64,000 nucleotides of DNA from NCBI GenBank assembly GCA_022009675.1, contig CP091718.1, positions 682,001-746,000 on the forward strand, written 5' to 3'. Below, piece after piece: positions 52,674-62,828 of the stretch. The stretch is from Oscillospiraceae bacterium (GTDB lineage Bacteria > Bacillota > Clostridia > Oscillospirales > CAG-272). The position numbers and the translations under genes are program-made. The notes under the pieces were generated by a model. That model was given only the letters and a program-made list of their open reading frames with translations. It was not told the origin of the DNA and ran no database searches. Position 1 is the first letter of the stretch; each line of letters opens with the position of its first letter.

Positions 52674-54274
52674 GTGCCGAGCACAAAAAAAGCTCTTATC
52701 GATCACGAATCTTAAAAAATACTTCCCCATTGCGAAGTCCAGCATCTTTCAGCGCCAGCAGTACTACGTGAAGGCGAATGAGGATATTTCCCTGGACATC
52801 TACGAGGGCGAAACGCTCGGCATTGTCGGCGAGTCCGGCTGCGGAAAAATCCACGCTGGGCAGAGTCCTGCTCCAGCTCTACGAGCAGACGGCAGGCACC
52901 ACCATGTACTACGGAATGTCCCGCGCCGAGCTGGCGCCCCGGTACGTGACCGACACGCTCCGGCACGCCAAGCGGTATATCTCCAAGCTGCACGCCGCGC
53001 AGGCACGCGCGGACGCGGCATCCGCCAAGGTCAGTCAGCTGGGGGAGGCGGCGACCTTCTTCGACCTGCAGAACAAGAATCTGGCGGTCGCGGAGTACCA
53101 GACCGCGCAGGCGCACATCGCCAAGATCCTCGGCGGCTTCCTGGTGCGGGACACCGAGCAGGGCGCGGCTCTGCTGTACCGCAAGGCACGGCTGGAGGAG
53201 CGCGCCGCCGCACTGAGCGACCGCATCCGCGACATCGAGCTGATGCTGGATGAGGCGGAGGGCGGCACGGCGGACGACGGCAAGCCGGCAAATGCGTCTC
53301 AGCTTGCCCGGCTGAAGGGCAGGTGCGACAGGCTGACCCGCGAGCGGGACGGGCTGAACGCGCAGATCCGGGAAGCGGAGCAGTCCATTGCCGCGATCAA
53401 GCAGGCGCACCGGGACGACGTGGAGTTTCAGCGCTACGAGGCAATGCTGGACGACGGCATTGACCTTGCCCGCCTGAAGTACAGCGAGATGCGCATCCTG
53501 CGCAAGGATCTGCAGATCATCTTCCAGGATCCGTATTCCAGCCTCAACCCCCGGTTCACCATCGGGCAGATCATCGAGGAGGGGCTGGTCACGCATAAGT
53601 TCTTCCGGCACGGCTCCCCCAAGATGCGCGAGCACGTGGTGCGCACCATGAAGGAGTGCGGATTGCAGGAGTATATGCTGTTCCGCTACCCGCACCAGTT
53701 CTCCGGCGGTCAGCGTCAGCGCATTTCCATCGCGCGCGCGCTGGCGGTGCATCCGAAGTTCGTGGTGTGCGACGAGTGCGTCTCGGCACTGGACGTGTCG
53801 ATCCAGTCGCAGATCATCAACCTCTTGCAGGAGCTGAAGCAAAAGGAACACCTGACGTATATGTTCATCTCGCATGACCTGTCGGTCGTGCGGTACATCT
53901 CCGACCGCATCTGCGTCATGTACCTTGGCAACATCGTGGAGCTTGCCGATGCGGCGACGATCTTCGATGATCCGCGCCATCCATACACGGTCGCGTTGCT
54001 TTCCTCCATTCCGACCACCGACATGGAAAGCCTCAAGAAGGAGCGGATCCTGCTGGAGGGCAGCATCCCCAGCCCGGTCAAGCCGCCTGACGGATGCAAA
54101 TTCCACACGCGGTGCTGGATGGCGTGCGACAAGTGCCGCCGCGTTCCGCCCCCGCTGGCGGAGATAGAGCCGGGACACTTCGTAGCCTGCCACTTCCCGG
54201 AGCGCAAGCTCGACGAGAACGGCAACTACCTGTTTGAAATGCCCAAGACGGAGAAAAAATCCGCCAAGGAATAA
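52674..54274 (+). CDS. oppF: OppF-type ATPase with a ~180-residue coiled-coil insertion (two frameshifts)
   Basis: About 533 residues against the usual 310-330. Walker A is GESGCGKS near residue 52-59. The text then reaches TAGTTMYYGMSRAEL, where OppF normally goes within 20 residues to the Q-loop. Here residues 86-265 intervene, rich in Ala, Glu, Lys and Arg and strongly helical (RYISKLHAAQARADAASAKV, ARLEERAAALSDRIRDIELM, LARLKGRCDRLTRERDGLNA), before the normal EMRILRKDLQIIFQDPYSSL, signature FSGGQRQRISIARAL, Walker B FVVCDECVSALD and FISHDLSVV. A zinc/cluster-like Cys motif lies near the end (GCKFHTRCWMACDKC). GTG at 52674 follows AAAGGAGGTGAGAAACA. Shifts: A7 at 52685-52691 and A5 at 52845-52849. 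Confidence 0.9.
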
Positions 54275-54304
54275 CCGAAGGGAACACAAAGGAGGGCGGC
54301 GCAT

Positions 54305-54499
54305 ATGATCTGGCGACGGCTGAAAAAGGCGACCCGTGAGCAGGAGGAGGAATTCCGCGAGCGGATGTCGGACGAGAAGCTGACGGCGAAGGATCGCTTT
54401 GCCATGGTGTTCTCCGCGTTTCTGGTCATTGTGCTCCCCTGCCTTGCGGTGCTGCTGATCTTCGGACTGCTGATCCTGCTCCTGTTCGGCGCACTGTAA
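54305..54499 (+). CDS. Small membrane protein at the end of the opp operon
   Basis: A 64-residue protein: a charged helical N-terminus (RRLKKATREQEEEFRERMSD) and one long hydrophobic helix (FSAFLVIVLPCLAVLLIFGL). The ATG at 54305 has AAAGGAGGGCGGCGCAT before it, a better site than many in the window, and follows oppF by 30 bp, so it is probably translated with the operon. No family recognised; an accessory subunit of the importer is only a guess. Confidence 0.7.
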   Translation: MIWRRLKKATREQEEEFRERMSDEKLTAKDRFAMVFSAFLVIVLPCLAVLLIFGLLILLLFGAL

Positions 54500-54522
54500 G
54501 TCCCGCTCCGCGTCCCGTTTCA

Positions 54523-56414
54523 ATCGAGTAGGAGGCTGCCCATTAGCTGAGCAGCCGACCTCTCACACCACCGTGCGTACCGTTCGGTACACGGCGGTTC
54601 AATCATAAACAGTGCAGAGACTTGTACGCTTCGGATATATCGTAATATCCACGGCGTGCAAGTCTTTCGTTTGTAATGGTGTGGGTCAGTATCCCACTTC
54701 CTGCAACAGCCCAATAGCCTTTACGGGTATTTCCGTTTCGGTATGCCTGCCAGTCGGGCATTCCCAACTTCTTCAGGTTCTCCCACCTTGTTCTCGGCTT
54801 CTTCCACTGCTTCCAGATATACATTCGTATTCTTCTGCGAAGCCACTCGTTCCACCTTTCCATATCGTTCTTCATCTCAGCTATTCCGTAATATCCAAGC
54901 CATCCTCGCATGAACACCTTTACCTTGTAAAACACGGTGTCAAGCTTTCTGCCCTGACTTCGGGAAGTAAGTCTTTTCAGCTTTTTCTTTGGCTTTCTTC
55001 TTCGACTTTGCGTGAACCCGGATATATGTACCCTTTCTGTTCCTTCCCATCGCAAAGCCGAGAAACCGAAATTTCGGATTGAATAAACGCTTACCGCCCG
55101 GCTCTTTTTTCCGTATTTACCTTGAGCTTCAGTTTCTTCTCAAGGTATGACGTACTTGTTCCGAGCAATCTTTCTGCCGCACGGATACTCCCCGCAAGGA
55201 GTATTATGTCATCTGCGTAGCGGATTACCTTTACCCCTCTGCCCTCAAACTCCTTTGTCGAATTTGTCGAGATAGATATTTGCAAGTAATGGCGAAAGAT
55301 TTCCTCCTTGGGGGAACCTTCTTCCGTTTTTCATTACGATACCGTTCTCCATCACTCCGCTCTTCAGATATTTCTTGATAAGGTCTGTCAACCGCTTGTC
55401 TTTAACTTCCTGTCGGAGCATATTCATAAGCAATTCGTGGTTGAGTGTGTCAAAGTATTTGGATAAATCAAGGCATACGGCATATTGGTACCCCTCGTCC
55501 GCATACTCCTTCACTTTGAGTATTGCATCCTTTGCGCTTCTGTGCGGTCTGTAGCCGTAGCTTCCGTCCGAAAAACTTCGGCTCATAGATTGGTGTCAGC
55601 ACCTGCGCTATTGCCTGTTGGATAATGCGGTCTATTACGGTTGGTATTCCAAGCTTTCGTACACCGCCGTTATCCTTTTTGGATTTCCACTCTTCGCACC
55701 GGAGACGGCTTGTATTTGCCGTTTCTTATGCTTTCGAGCAGTTCTTCCCGATGTTCCTTCAGCCACGGAAGCGCTTCATCTACGGTCATTCCGTCTACTC
55801 CGCTTGCTCCCTTTATTGGCTTTCACCCGCCTGTAGGCTCTGTTCAGATTATCTCTGTCAAGCACCTTTTCAAAGCAAGTCTGCACCGTCTCTTTCTTCT
55901 GCTTTCTGAGTTTCGGCACTGTACGCTTCTGCATACTCTTTGTGTTCCACACCATCCCTTTGCAGGAAGCCACCACTCCCGGTGTATTCTGTTTTCATTG
56001 TACCGACCTCCTTCAGCCGTTTACTTGAGACTTATGATTGTTCAGCCCTTCCCGAGCTTTTTCTCGGTACTATGGCTTCTGCTGACTTCTTGCGGTTCGT
56101 TGTTACTATGCTTCGTTTCGAATTCGTCTACTCCTATGCACCCGCAAGACCTCCCCGGGTAAGCGTAATCACTTTCACCTCATATATCTGCTGCATTTAC
56201 GCCTTGAATTTCGGGCAGTATCGGACTTTGTTTTGTCTTGCAAACTCATCCATTTCAAAAACGCCTATGCAGTTTCTGTTCGTCAGACCGAGGTTTTGCC
56301 TCCGACTTCTTTCAGACTCCGCCTCACGACGGACGCCCTTGTCTTTAGCTAACAGTTCCTACTACCATGCCTGTAGCGGACTTTCACCGCCAAGTTATTA
56401 CGCGTGCCGGGCAC
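54523..56414 (-). mobile_element. Group II intron
   Basis: On the minus strand the element begins with GTGTG at 56414 and continues through the typical domain I stretch TAATAACTTGGCGGTGAAAG. It carries a maturase gene in domain IV. It ends with a domain V-like hairpin (GAACCGCCGTGTACCG... ACGGTACGCACGGTGG, about 54553-54590) and a domain VI hairpin ending CCTCCTACTCGAT at 54523. The 5' exon side is a Rho-independent terminator hairpin (56418-56463). Insertion next to terminators is a habit of bacterial group IIC introns, but the subclass is not settled by inspection. Boundaries are good to a few bases. Confidence 0.9.
54603..55998 (-). CDS. ltrA: Group II intron reverse transcriptase/maturase (several frameshifts)
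   Basis: About 460 residues when the pieces are joined. The start ATG at 55998 follows GAAGGAGGTCGGTACA; an extra A just after it must be removed to give VVASCKGMVWNTKSMQK. Reverse-transcriptase blocks are YGYRPHRSAKDAILKVKEYA, VCLDLSKYFDTLNHELLMNM, RRFPQGGNLSPLLANIYLDK and the catalytic VIRYADDIILL. The maturase domain follows (FYKVKVFMRGWLGYYGIAEM, RRRIRMYIWKQWKKPRTRWE, GYWAVAGSGILTHTITNERL). No HNH endonuclease domain is seen at the C-terminus. Six or more shifts occur, again mostly in homopolymers, so activity cannot be judged from this text. Confidence 0.88.
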
Positions 56415-56417
56415 ACC

Positions 56418-56463
56418 AGAAAGGCGTCCCTCCCGTGCTTCGCGGGAAGGACGCCTTTTTTTC
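56418..56463. terminator. Terminator hairpin shared by opp and amino acid ABC operons, next to the intron
   Basis: AAAGGCGTCCCTCCCG pairs with CGGGAAGGACGCCTTT around TGCTTCG, followed on the plus strand by a long T run. On the minus strand the tail is CTTTCT. It would have ended the opp operon on the plus strand and the amino acid transporter on the minus strand before the intron came between it and opp. Confidence 0.85.
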
Positions 56464-56506
56464 AGGGAATGCGGATGTAGGGGAATCGGTTCGGATACCG
56501 GTTGCC

Positions 56507-57287
56507 TTACAGCACCTTTGCAAGAAAAGGATTTCAGCCGGTCGCAGTGGGGCGCTGTGAATATCTCCGTCGGGGTGCCCTGCTCCAGTATCTGCCCGCC
56601 GTCCATGAACAGGACGCGCGAGGCGACCTCGCGGGCAAAGCCGATCTCATGGGTGACGACGACCATGGTCATGCCGTCCCGCGCCAGCTGCTTCATGACG
56701 TCCAGCACCTCGCCGACCATCTCCGGATCCAGCGCGGAAGTCGGCTCGTCAAACAGCATGACGTCCGGCTCCATGCACAGCGCCCGCACGATGGCAACGC
56801 GCTGCTTCTGCCCGCCGGAGAGCTGGTCGGGGTAAGCGTTCGCCCGGTCGGCAAGACCGACCTTGCCGAGCAGCTCCATCGCCTGCTCCTCGGCTTGCTC
56901 GCGTGTCTTCCCCTTGAGCTTGATGGGCGCGAGTGTCATGTTCCGCAGAACCGTCATGTGTGGGAACAGGTTGAAGTGCTGGAACACCATCCCCATCTTC
57001 TGCCGGTGCAGATTGATGTCCGCGTGCCGGTCGGTGATATCCATGCCTTCCATAAAGACCGATCCGGCGGTGGGAATCTCCAGCAGGTTCAGCGAGCGCA
57101 GGAGCGTGGACTTGCCGGAGCCGGACGGTCCGATGATGACCACGACCTCGCCCCGCCGGACGCTCAGGTCGATGCCGTCCAGCGCCTTGATCTTGCCGCG
57201 CGCGTAGTAGCGCTTCAGCCCTTCGACACGGATGATGACGTCCTCCGCATCGGCAGGCGTCTTTACATTCTCGGTTTCAGCGTTCAC
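56507..57287 (-). CDS. glnQ: Polar amino acid ABC transporter ATPase (one frameshift at the end)
   Basis: About 260 residues. Walker A GPSGSGKSTLLRSLNLLE, Q-loop MGMVFQHFNLFPHMTVLRN, signature QLSGGQKQRVAIVRAL, Walker B VMLFDEPTSALDPEMV and switch His VVVTHEIGFAREV all match the GlnQ/HisP group. An A4 run at 56525-56528 carries one A too many; corrected, the protein ends KSFLAKVL with its stop at 56507-56509, instead of running on through the terminator. The start ATG at 57287 overlaps the end of the permease gene by 11 bp. The gene symbol marks the family, not a proven glutamine specificity. Confidence 0.93.
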
Positions 57288-58041
57288 TCTTGCGCAGCCT
57301 CCTCTCCAGCTGACCGACCAGCGAGGTCAGCAGCATAACGATAATCAGGTATACCAGTGCGACGGCGATCAGCGGCATGAATGCCGAGAAGGTACGCCCG
57401 CGGATCAGGTCGCCCGCCTTGGTCAGATCCATGATGCCGACGTAGCCTGCCACCGACGTCTCCTTGAGCAGGGCTATGAACTCATTGAGCAGGGCGGGCA
57501 GCACGCTCTTGAACACCTGCGGAATGACGATGTACAGCATGGTCTGGACGTAGTTGAAGCCCAGCGACCGCCCCGCCTCAAACTGCCCGTTGTCCACCGA
57601 CATGATGCCGCCCCGGATGATCTCCGCGACGTAGGCGCCGGAGTTGATGCCGAACGCCAGGGTTGCCACCAGAATCGCATTGCGCGACCAGGCAAAAATG
57701 ACGAAATACATGATGAGCAGCTGTACCACGACCGGCGTTCCGCGGATGATGGCAAGGTACACTCGGCACAGCCAGTTGAAAAAGCCGAACAACCGGTACC
57801 CGAACCCGCCGTGCAGCGCCAGCATTTCCCGGTTCTTGTCGTAGGATGCCCGCACCGAGGCGACCACCACACCGATAAGCAAACCCAGCAGCAACGCCAC
57901 TGCCGTTATGCGCAGGGTATTGCCCAGTCCCTGCACCAGCCATTTCCAGCGGTCCCCCTCGACGAAGTTCAGGACAAATTCTTCCCGGAACTTCGTGAAC
58001 CATGCCTGCAATCCTGCCGCCAGCTTGTCAAACCATGCCAT
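57277..58041 (-). CDS. Polar amino acid ABC transporter permease
   Basis: An intact 254-residue protein of the HisM/GlnP type with about five helices (LRITAVALLLGLLIGVVVAS, VVVQLLIMYFVIFAWSRNAI, FMPLIAVALVYLIIVMLLTS). The EAA-like loop is GQFEAGRSLGFNYVQTMLYI. The start is ATG at 58041 with AAAAGGAGATGCCT before it; a longer frame to 58107 has no ribosome binding site. It lies between the SBP and ATPase genes. Confidence 0.95.
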   Translation of the reverse strand: MAWFDKLAAGLQAWFTKFREEFVLNFVEGDRWKWLVQGLGNTLRITAVALLLGLLIGVVVASVRASYDKNREMLALHGGFGYRLFGFFNWLCRVYLAIIRGTPVVVQLLIMYFVIFAWSRNAILVATLAFGINSGAYVAEIIRGGIMSVDNGQFEAGRSLGFNYVQTMLYIVIPQVFKSVLPALLNEFIALLKETSVAGYVGIMDLTKAGDLIRGRTFSAFMPLIAVALVYLIIVMLLTSLVGQLERRLRKSER

Positions 58042-58114
58042 AGGCATCTCCTTTTCGCTTTGTATTCCGGAATGCTCCGGCTGTGCCGATCCGTTTCCCT
58101 GACACACAAAGAGC

Positions 58115-58144
58115 CACCTGAGGAAGGATCGCCCTCCTCAGGTG
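58115..58144 (-). promoter_or_regulatory. Hairpin between SBP and permease genes of the amino acid importer
   Basis: A perfect 10-bp stem (CACCTGAGGA with TCCTCAGGTG) around AGGATCGCCC, 20 bp downstream of the SBP stop on the minus strand. It lacks a T tract and, as in the opp operon, probably stabilises the SBP message or limits read-through. Confidence 0.65.
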
Positions 58145-58163
58145 TGCCGCACGATGCCGCAAC

Positions 58164-58935
58164 TTACTTGTCGGCGGGGATGTACTTGCTGACGATCTTG
58201 TCGATAGTGCCGTCCTTTTTCAGCTCGTCCAGCGCCTTGTTGATCTTCTCCAGCAGCTCGGTGTTGTTCTTGCCGACCGCGATGGCGTAATCCTCGTTGG
58301 TGTACTCCGTATCCAGGATCTTCAGCCCGCTGTTGGCTGCCACGAAGGACTTGGCAGGCTCCTTGTCAATGATGACGCAGTCCAGCTTGCCGGTCTGCAG
58401 TGCCTGCACGGCATCCGCACCGTTCTTGTAACGGGTGACGGCAGCCTCGCCCCAACCGCCCTTCTCGGGCGTATCGGAGGCGTACAGGTCACCGGTGGTG
58501 TCCTGCTGGACGCCGATCTTGGAGGAGGTAGTGATGTCGGACGGGGACTGGATGGCGGAGCCTTCCTTGACTATGACAACCTGCACGCCGGTGGCGTAGG
58601 TGGTCGAGAAGCTGACCTGCTTCTTACGGTCCTCGGTGACGGTCATGCCTGCCATGCCGATGTCGTACTTGCCGGATTCCACGCCCGCGACGATTGCGCC
58701 GAACTCAACGTCCTGAATCTCCAGCTTCATGCCCAGCTTGTCGGCGATCGCCTGCGCCAGCTCCACATCAATGCCGGCGAACGCAGCGCCGTCCTTGTAC
58801 TCATAGGGCGGGAAGTTTGCGTTGGTCGCCATGACCAGCGTTTTTTTCCTTCTCCTTGGCGCAGGACGCGAACAGCCCGACCGTGCTCAGCGCCATGACC
58901 AGCGCCAGTGCTATACAACAGATACTCTTTTTCAT
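58164..58935 (-). CDS. Polar amino acid ABC transporter substrate-binding lipoprotein (one frameshift)
   Basis: About 257 residues. The start ATG at 58935 follows AGGAGAGAAACCATC. The signal (CCIALALVMALSTVGLFASC) ends in a lipobox Cys. The T7 run at 58841-58847 (plus-strand view) carries one base too many and separates the signal from the mature protein. The mature part is SBP_bac_3: MATNANFPPYEYKDGAAFAG, AGVESGKYDIGMAGMTVTED, VSFSTTYATGVQVVIVKEGS and KLDCVIIDKEPAKSFVAANS. It has its own consensus promoter and would feed the permease and ATPase encoded downstream. Confidence 0.94.
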
Positions 58936-58987
58936 GATGGTTTCTCTCCTTGCAGTTTTTGAATACATTGTGAATGTTTATGCATGT

Positions 58988-59016
58988 ATTATACCACGGT
59001 GTTTCAAAAAATGCAA
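58988..59016 (-). promoter_or_regulatory. Sigma-A promoter of the amino acid importer operon
   Basis: On the minus strand TTGCAT (59011-59016) and TATAAT (58988-58993) with a 17-bp spacer, about 53 bp upstream of the SBP start. Confidence 0.88.
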
Positions 59017-59112
59017 TAGGCAGGTTTCACGAATCGCGGTATTATTTTGCGATTCTTTTTGCGCGTTCCGTTGATATACCGGGACTTTCCCGGCTCGTGC
59101 GGTGGCAGGCAG

Positions 59113-59158
59113 CAGCAATTCCCTCCGGCAACGGCTCCCGTGCCGGAGGGAATTGCTG
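59113..59158. terminator. Long hairpin downstream of rmuC
   Basis: A perfect 18-bp inverted repeat (59113-59130 with 59141-59158) around ACGGCTCCCG, 45 bp after the rmuC stop on the minus strand. It has no T tract on either strand, so it could be a 3'-end stabiliser as well as a terminator. Confidence 0.6.
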
Positions 59159-59202
59159 AATATTCATGCCGTATGCAGGGCAGGCTTACGGGTGTCCCCC
59201 GG

Positions 59203-60721
59203 TCAGGTATCCTCCCCGTCCCCCGGTGCATCCGGCGGCAGGATCGCGGCGGTTTCCTCCGCCGAGGACAGCTCCACGGATTTCAGCTTGCGGTTGATCT
59301 GCCGCGTCCGCACGCCGACCAGCTTGTCCAGCTCCTCGCCGGTCTGCCGGATGCGCGTCTGCGCCGCAGTCAGCGCGTCCTCAAAGGTACCGAACTCCTT
59401 CTTGACCGCGCCCAGCAGCTTCCACACCTCACCCGACCGCTTCTGGATTACCAGCGTGCGGAAGCCCAGCTGCAGGCTGTTGAGCAGAGCCGCCAGTGTG
59501 GTCGGTCCCGCGATGCTGACATGGTACTCCCGCCGGAGCTTTTCCGGCAGTCCGAGGCGCACCGCCTCGGCGTACAGCCCCTCCGTCGGCAGGAACAGGA
59601 TGCCGAAATCCGTTGTGTTCGGCGGGTCTATGTACTTGTCGCGGATATCCTTCGCCTCGCGCCGGATGGTATCAGCCAGCACCGCCTGCGCCTCGCGCAC
59701 CGCCGCCGGATCGCCGGACTCGTAGGCATCCGCCAGCCGCCCGTAGGTATCACCGGGGAACTTGGCGTCGATGGGCAGGTACACCGGTTCCTCGCCGTCC
59801 CTCCCGGCAGGCGCACGGCGTACTCCACCGGGTCGTGGGAGCCTTTGCGCGTGCAGACGTTCTTTTTCGTACTGATCCGGCGTCAGCATATCCTCCACGA
59901 TGGCACCCAGCTGTACCTCGCCCAGGATGCCGCGCGTCTTGACGCCGGACAGCACCTTCCGGAGGTCGCCCACACTGCCCGCCAGCGTTTTCATCTCACC
60001 CAGTCCCTGATAGACCTCGCTCAGTCGGTCGTTCACCAGCTTGAAGGACTGCGAGATGCGCTCGTTCAGCGTCTGCTGCAGTTTTTCGTCCACGGTGGCG
60101 CGCATTTTTTCCAGCTGATCGTTGTTCTGCGTCCGGAGGGAGGATAGCTGTTCGTCCAGCGTCTTACGCATCTGCTCCTGCGCCTTCTCGCTGCCGGCAG
60201 CCATCTGCGTGACCTGCTGTGTCACACCGTCCAGCCGGATCCTCTGCCCGTCGGTCAGCGCAGCCATCTGCTTTTTCCTGCGCCTCGGTCAGCGTCGCCA
60301 TCTGCCGCGTGACGGTGTCGCTCAGTGTGCCGATCTGCTTATCCAGCGTGCCGGTCAGCGTTCCGATCTGCCGGTTCAGCGTGTCGGTCAGTGCCGCCAG
60401 CTGCTGTTTCTGCGCCTCCGCCGCGTCAGACTGTGACTGGCGCAGGGTGTTGCCCAACCGGGTAACCGCGTTCTGCACGCTCTCCCCCGTTTCCCGGCGG
60501 CTATCGCCGATCTCCCGGCGCAGTGCCTGCACGGCGGCTTCGCTCTCCTTCCGGAAGCTCCCGGTCAGCTTTTCCTCGCTCCGGAGCAGGTCCTCCTGCG
60601 TCACCGCTGTCACCGCTGTTGCCTGCCCGTCCGTCCGGCGGCGCAGGTGCAGGATCAGCAGAACCGCCACCGCCAGCAGTCCGACCAGATTCAGAATGCC
60701 GAGTATTTCCGAAACTCCCAT
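59203..60721 (-). CDS. rmuC: RmuC-family DNA recombination protein (three frameshifts)
   Basis: About 505 residues. An N-terminal membrane helix (LGILNLVGLLAVAVLLILHL) is followed by a long coiled coil with heptad-like TLTGTL/QIGTL repeats, then the RmuC nuclease-like domain (KTRGILGEVQLGAIVEDMLT, VYLPIDAKFPGDTYGRLADA, DFGILFLPTEGLYAEAVRLG). RmuC limits recombination at inverted repeats in Escherichia coli. Shifts: A5 run at 60272-60276 (plus-strand T5), and a compensating pair at 59863-59867 and 59797-59805 that scrambles about 20 residues which should read CTRKGSHDPVEYAVRLPG. The start ATG at 60721 follows AAAGGAGCC. Confidence 0.92.
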
Positions 60722-60742
60722 GCATGGCTCCTTTCCGTCAGC

Positions 60743-62713
60743 TTACTGTCCGCGCCCGAAATACCGGGGGTTGCGGGAGGCGTAGTGCAGGATATGCGCC
60801 GCACAGGTCGCGCCCTCCGCAAAGGTCAGGTTGAATTTGGCGTCGTCGTTGACGCGCGTCAGGCGCAGAACAACCCGGTTGACGCCCTTGCGGATCTTCA
60901 CGTGCTGGACGTGCAGGTTTTCGGCGTCCCAGCAATCGCAGTCCGCGCTCTCGCAGATCAGATCCCCGTTGATCCACAGGGCGACCGGCGCACTGTGTCC
61001 CAGCTGGACGCAGACCTCCTCCTCCGCCGGGGGAGACCAGCTCCCGCGCAAGGTATATCACAGCAGGTCCCCGGAAGCCGCAGATGTCCTCCATCCGGAA
61101 GCTGTCCTGCCGCTGGGAGAACAGCGTCTCCTCGTACTCCGTTGCGGCATCGGGATCAAGCGGCGTGAACAGCTCGTCCGGCTCCCGGTACGGCGTGTGC
61201 GTATCCACCGCGAAGTTCAGGTGGAAGCGCCGCACGATGTCGGTCGGGTCTCCCCTTGTAGCCGGGATCCTGCATCAGGTGCCAGTAGTTGGGGACTGCC
61301 AGCAGCTTCTCGGTGGTGCAGATCGGATCGGTGCGCCAGATGGGACCGACCGCCTTCCACGGCGTTGCAGCCGCCAGCCCAAAGCAGTAGGTGCCGGTAT
61401 AGCCGCCCGCCGTGAAGCGCACGGTGTAGGTGTTGATCTCCGGCAGCTCCTCCGTGTCGCCGGGGCAGGTAATCAGCACGATGTGCGCATCGTCCGATTC
61501 CGGCTCCAGCTCCAGATGCCCCCGCTCGTCACAGCCGGCGCCCTCCACGGTGAAATCCACCGTCAGCGGCGCATCGGTGCGGTTTTCCATCAGCAGGGCG
61601 ACACTGCGCGTTTCGTCCAGCCCGATGGACGCATCGGGGCGCCCGTCCGCGCCGTTCTGGTAGATGACGCTGAGCGACAGCGGCGAGGGGTCACGCTCGA
61701 AGTCGTAGTGCTTTTCGGGAGCGCCCTCCAGCATACCGGGGTTGAAGGCACAGCCCAGCCATGCCACGTCCTCGGCAAAGTCGCGGACGCTGTCCGAGCG
61801 GCGCTCGGAGCGCACGCCCAGCACGAAGCGGGTGTCGCCCCACGCATACGCCCGGTTGAGCGACTCCGCACCACGGATGATGCCGATGACGGCGCCCGCC
61901 GTCGCGCAGGTGCAGTCGGTGTCAAAGCCGCAGTTGAGCGCATCCATGCCGGTCTTGATGGGATCCAGCCCGCCCTTGAGCAGAGCCGTCAGCGTGATGC
62001 CGATGTTCTGGAACATATTGGTGCAGTCGGGATGCCCGTACCGGAAGAGTATCTTGCGCAGGATCAGCTTGACGTCATCGTACCGCCGGCACAGCGCGAC
62101 CGTGTCCTCCACCAGCTCGCGGAAGCGGCACTCGTCCGGCACGGCGGCAAGTCCCGCATCAATCAGCGCGTACAGGTCGCAGGTATGCTCGTCCACGGAA
62201 AACGCCTCCCGCCTCCAGCGCGGCAAAGAAGCGCTCGGCGTACACGGACTCGCCCCAGTGGTCGAGCACGCCGTCCCGCTCGGAGAAGTCGGCGGCGCGT
62301 TCCGGATCCAGCGGCGCCAGGCAAGCCCAAATCTCGGAGCGGATGGGACAGCCCATGCCCTCGGTGTAGTAGTCGTTGCAGAAGGAGCCCGACGCGGGGG
62401 CATGGATGCCCCGGAGCCAGTTTTTGCGCATGATGGCGTACTCGCCGGGGGAGTAGTCGCAGTGCGTGACAAAGCGCTCCAGCAGTTGGTCGGAGGTGAA
62501 GTCAGGTCCGTACTTCTCCGCCACGTCCAGCCACAGCACCTGCAGGTCGAGGTCATCGTTGGGCAGCATGGTGTTGATCATTTCGGGGCTGAAGGGCAGC
62601 TCCAGCGGCATCTTGATGCCCTCGTAGGGGGCGCCCAGCGTGCCGATCACGGTCTTGCCCAGAAAGCAGCCGTATACCTTGTCGAGATACTTCTCATAGG
62701 AAATAGTTTTCAT
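60743..62713 (-). CDS. ADP-ribosylglycohydrolase-family protein with C-terminal domain (three frameshifts)
   Basis: About 655 residues, roughly twice a simple ADP-ribosylglycohydrolase. The N-terminal half has the family's metal motifs: MLPNDDLDLQVLWLD near residue 50 and GFDTDCTCATAGAVIGIIRG later. The C-terminal half (LLMENRTDAPLTVDFTVEGA, YTVRFTAGGYTGTYCFGLAA, VCVQLGHSAPVALWINGDLI, GVNRVVLRLTRVNDDAKFNL) is beta-rich and looks like carbohydrate-binding or PA14-like modules. Such fusions are common in gut glycan loci and their substrate is unknown. Extra bases at 62208-62210, 61252-61255 and 61029-61033 break the frame. The ATG at 62713 follows GAAAGGAAACACAT. Confidence 0.85.
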
Positions 62714-62828
62714 ATGTGTTTCCTTTCGCAGTCGGGGGGAGTGTGCCGCCCCGTTGATTATTCTCTGTGCCCCGGACAGCCGGGACGGGTGGGGATGCCG
62801 CATGGTCAGGGGAAGTGCCGCCGTGCCG

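Noticed and set aside
52620..52700. Natural OppD-OppF fusion
   Set aside because: One reading after repair of the A5 run at 52632-52636 joins the two genes. A GGAGGTGA site placed 7 nt before a GTG start argues for separate proteins, with an A-run error at 52685-52691.
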